5,602 nucleotides of DNA from Streptomyces sp. NRRL F-5135 (GTDB lineage: Bacteria > Actinomycetota > Actinomycetes > Streptomycetales > Streptomycetaceae): NCBI RefSeq assembly GCF_000719775.1, contig NZ_JOHR01000037.1:1-5602 (forward strand), in the 5' to 3' direction. Made by a program: the position numbers and the translations under genes. Below the pieces are notes generated by a model that saw only the letters and a program-made list of their open reading frames with translations, did not search any database and was not told where the DNA came from. The first letter of the stretch is position 1, and each line of letters begins with the position of its first letter. Positions 5,457 through 5,602 of this stretch are shown here, piece by piece.

Positions 5457-5602
5457 CTACTTGAGTCGTGCCATGAGGGCGTGTTCGACCAGGGTGATCA
5501 GCGCGCTTTTGGCGTCGGCGCGGTGGCGTGCGTCGGTGGTGATGATGGGGGTGTCGGGGCCGATCTGGAGTGCTTCGCGTACTTCGTCGGGGGTGTAGGG
5601 CT
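5457..5602 (-). CDS. cvnD: C-terminal 47 residues of a CvnD-type GTPase from the upstream conservon
   Basis: The fragment runs in from the right edge and ends at the TAG at 5459-5457. It reads PYTPDEVREALQIGPDTPII followed by TTDARHRADAKSALITLVEH and ALMARLK. This is the C-terminal end of conservon GTPases. TTDAR occupies the place of the G5 region of Ras-like GTPases, and the last helix (SALITLVEHALMARL) is the family's terminal helix. The upstream part, with Walker A and the other GTP-binding motifs, lies outside the window. It is a different gene from the cvnD at the left edge, so two conservons lie head to tail. Codons ending in A (GAA three times, GCA three times, GTA, CGA, AAA) are more frequent here than in the cvnA and cvnC codons I looked at. 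Confidence 0.9.
   Translation of the reverse strand, partial: PYTPDEVREALQIGPDTPIITTDARHRADAKSALITLVEHALMARLK

Overview
The window looks like Streptomyces chromosome. It is very GC-rich, its codons mostly end in G or C, it uses GTG starts, and all its genes match a gene cluster typical of actinomycetes. Every gene I can support lies on the minus strand, so the order of transcription runs from high to low coordinates. Long plus-strand open frames are antisense shadows of these genes.

Layout in the direction of transcription: (1) 5602-5457, the last 47 codons of a Ras-like conservon GTPase (CvnD type), which ends an upstream conservon. (2) 5456-5093, a 364-base gap. It holds a strong terminator-like hairpin, a second small stem-loop, a cluster of TCCAA repeats, short palindromes and a 10-bp direct repeat spaced at one helical turn. 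(3) 5092-1478, a 1204-residue membrane sensor kinase-like protein (CvnA). (4) 1476-1054, a 140-residue Roadblock/LC7 protein (CvnB). (5) A 93-base gap with a perfect 11-bp inverted repeat. (6) 960-52, a DUF742 protein (CvnC) with an unusual N-terminal Tyr-Glu-Gln-Pro repeat region. (7) 71 to the left edge, the first codons of a second CvnD GTPase, overlapping cvnC by 20 bases.

The window therefore spans nearly all of one conservon (cvnA-B-C-D) placed directly after the end of another. Conservons are multi-copy four-gene units of actinomycetes. Work on other members of the family suggests that the kinase-like membrane protein, the Roadblock protein, the DUF742 protein and the small GTPase form a membrane-associated complex, often compared with eukaryotic G-protein-coupled signalling. 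From memory, the tandem arrangement resembles cvn1-cvn2 of Streptomyces coelicolor. I could not check this, so I give symbols without copy numbers.

The system itself is described, not new. The parts that deserve a second look are the YEQP-type low-complexity repeats in CvnC with a related motif in the CvnA tail, the hairpin between cvnB and cvnC, and the structured region upstream of cvnA.
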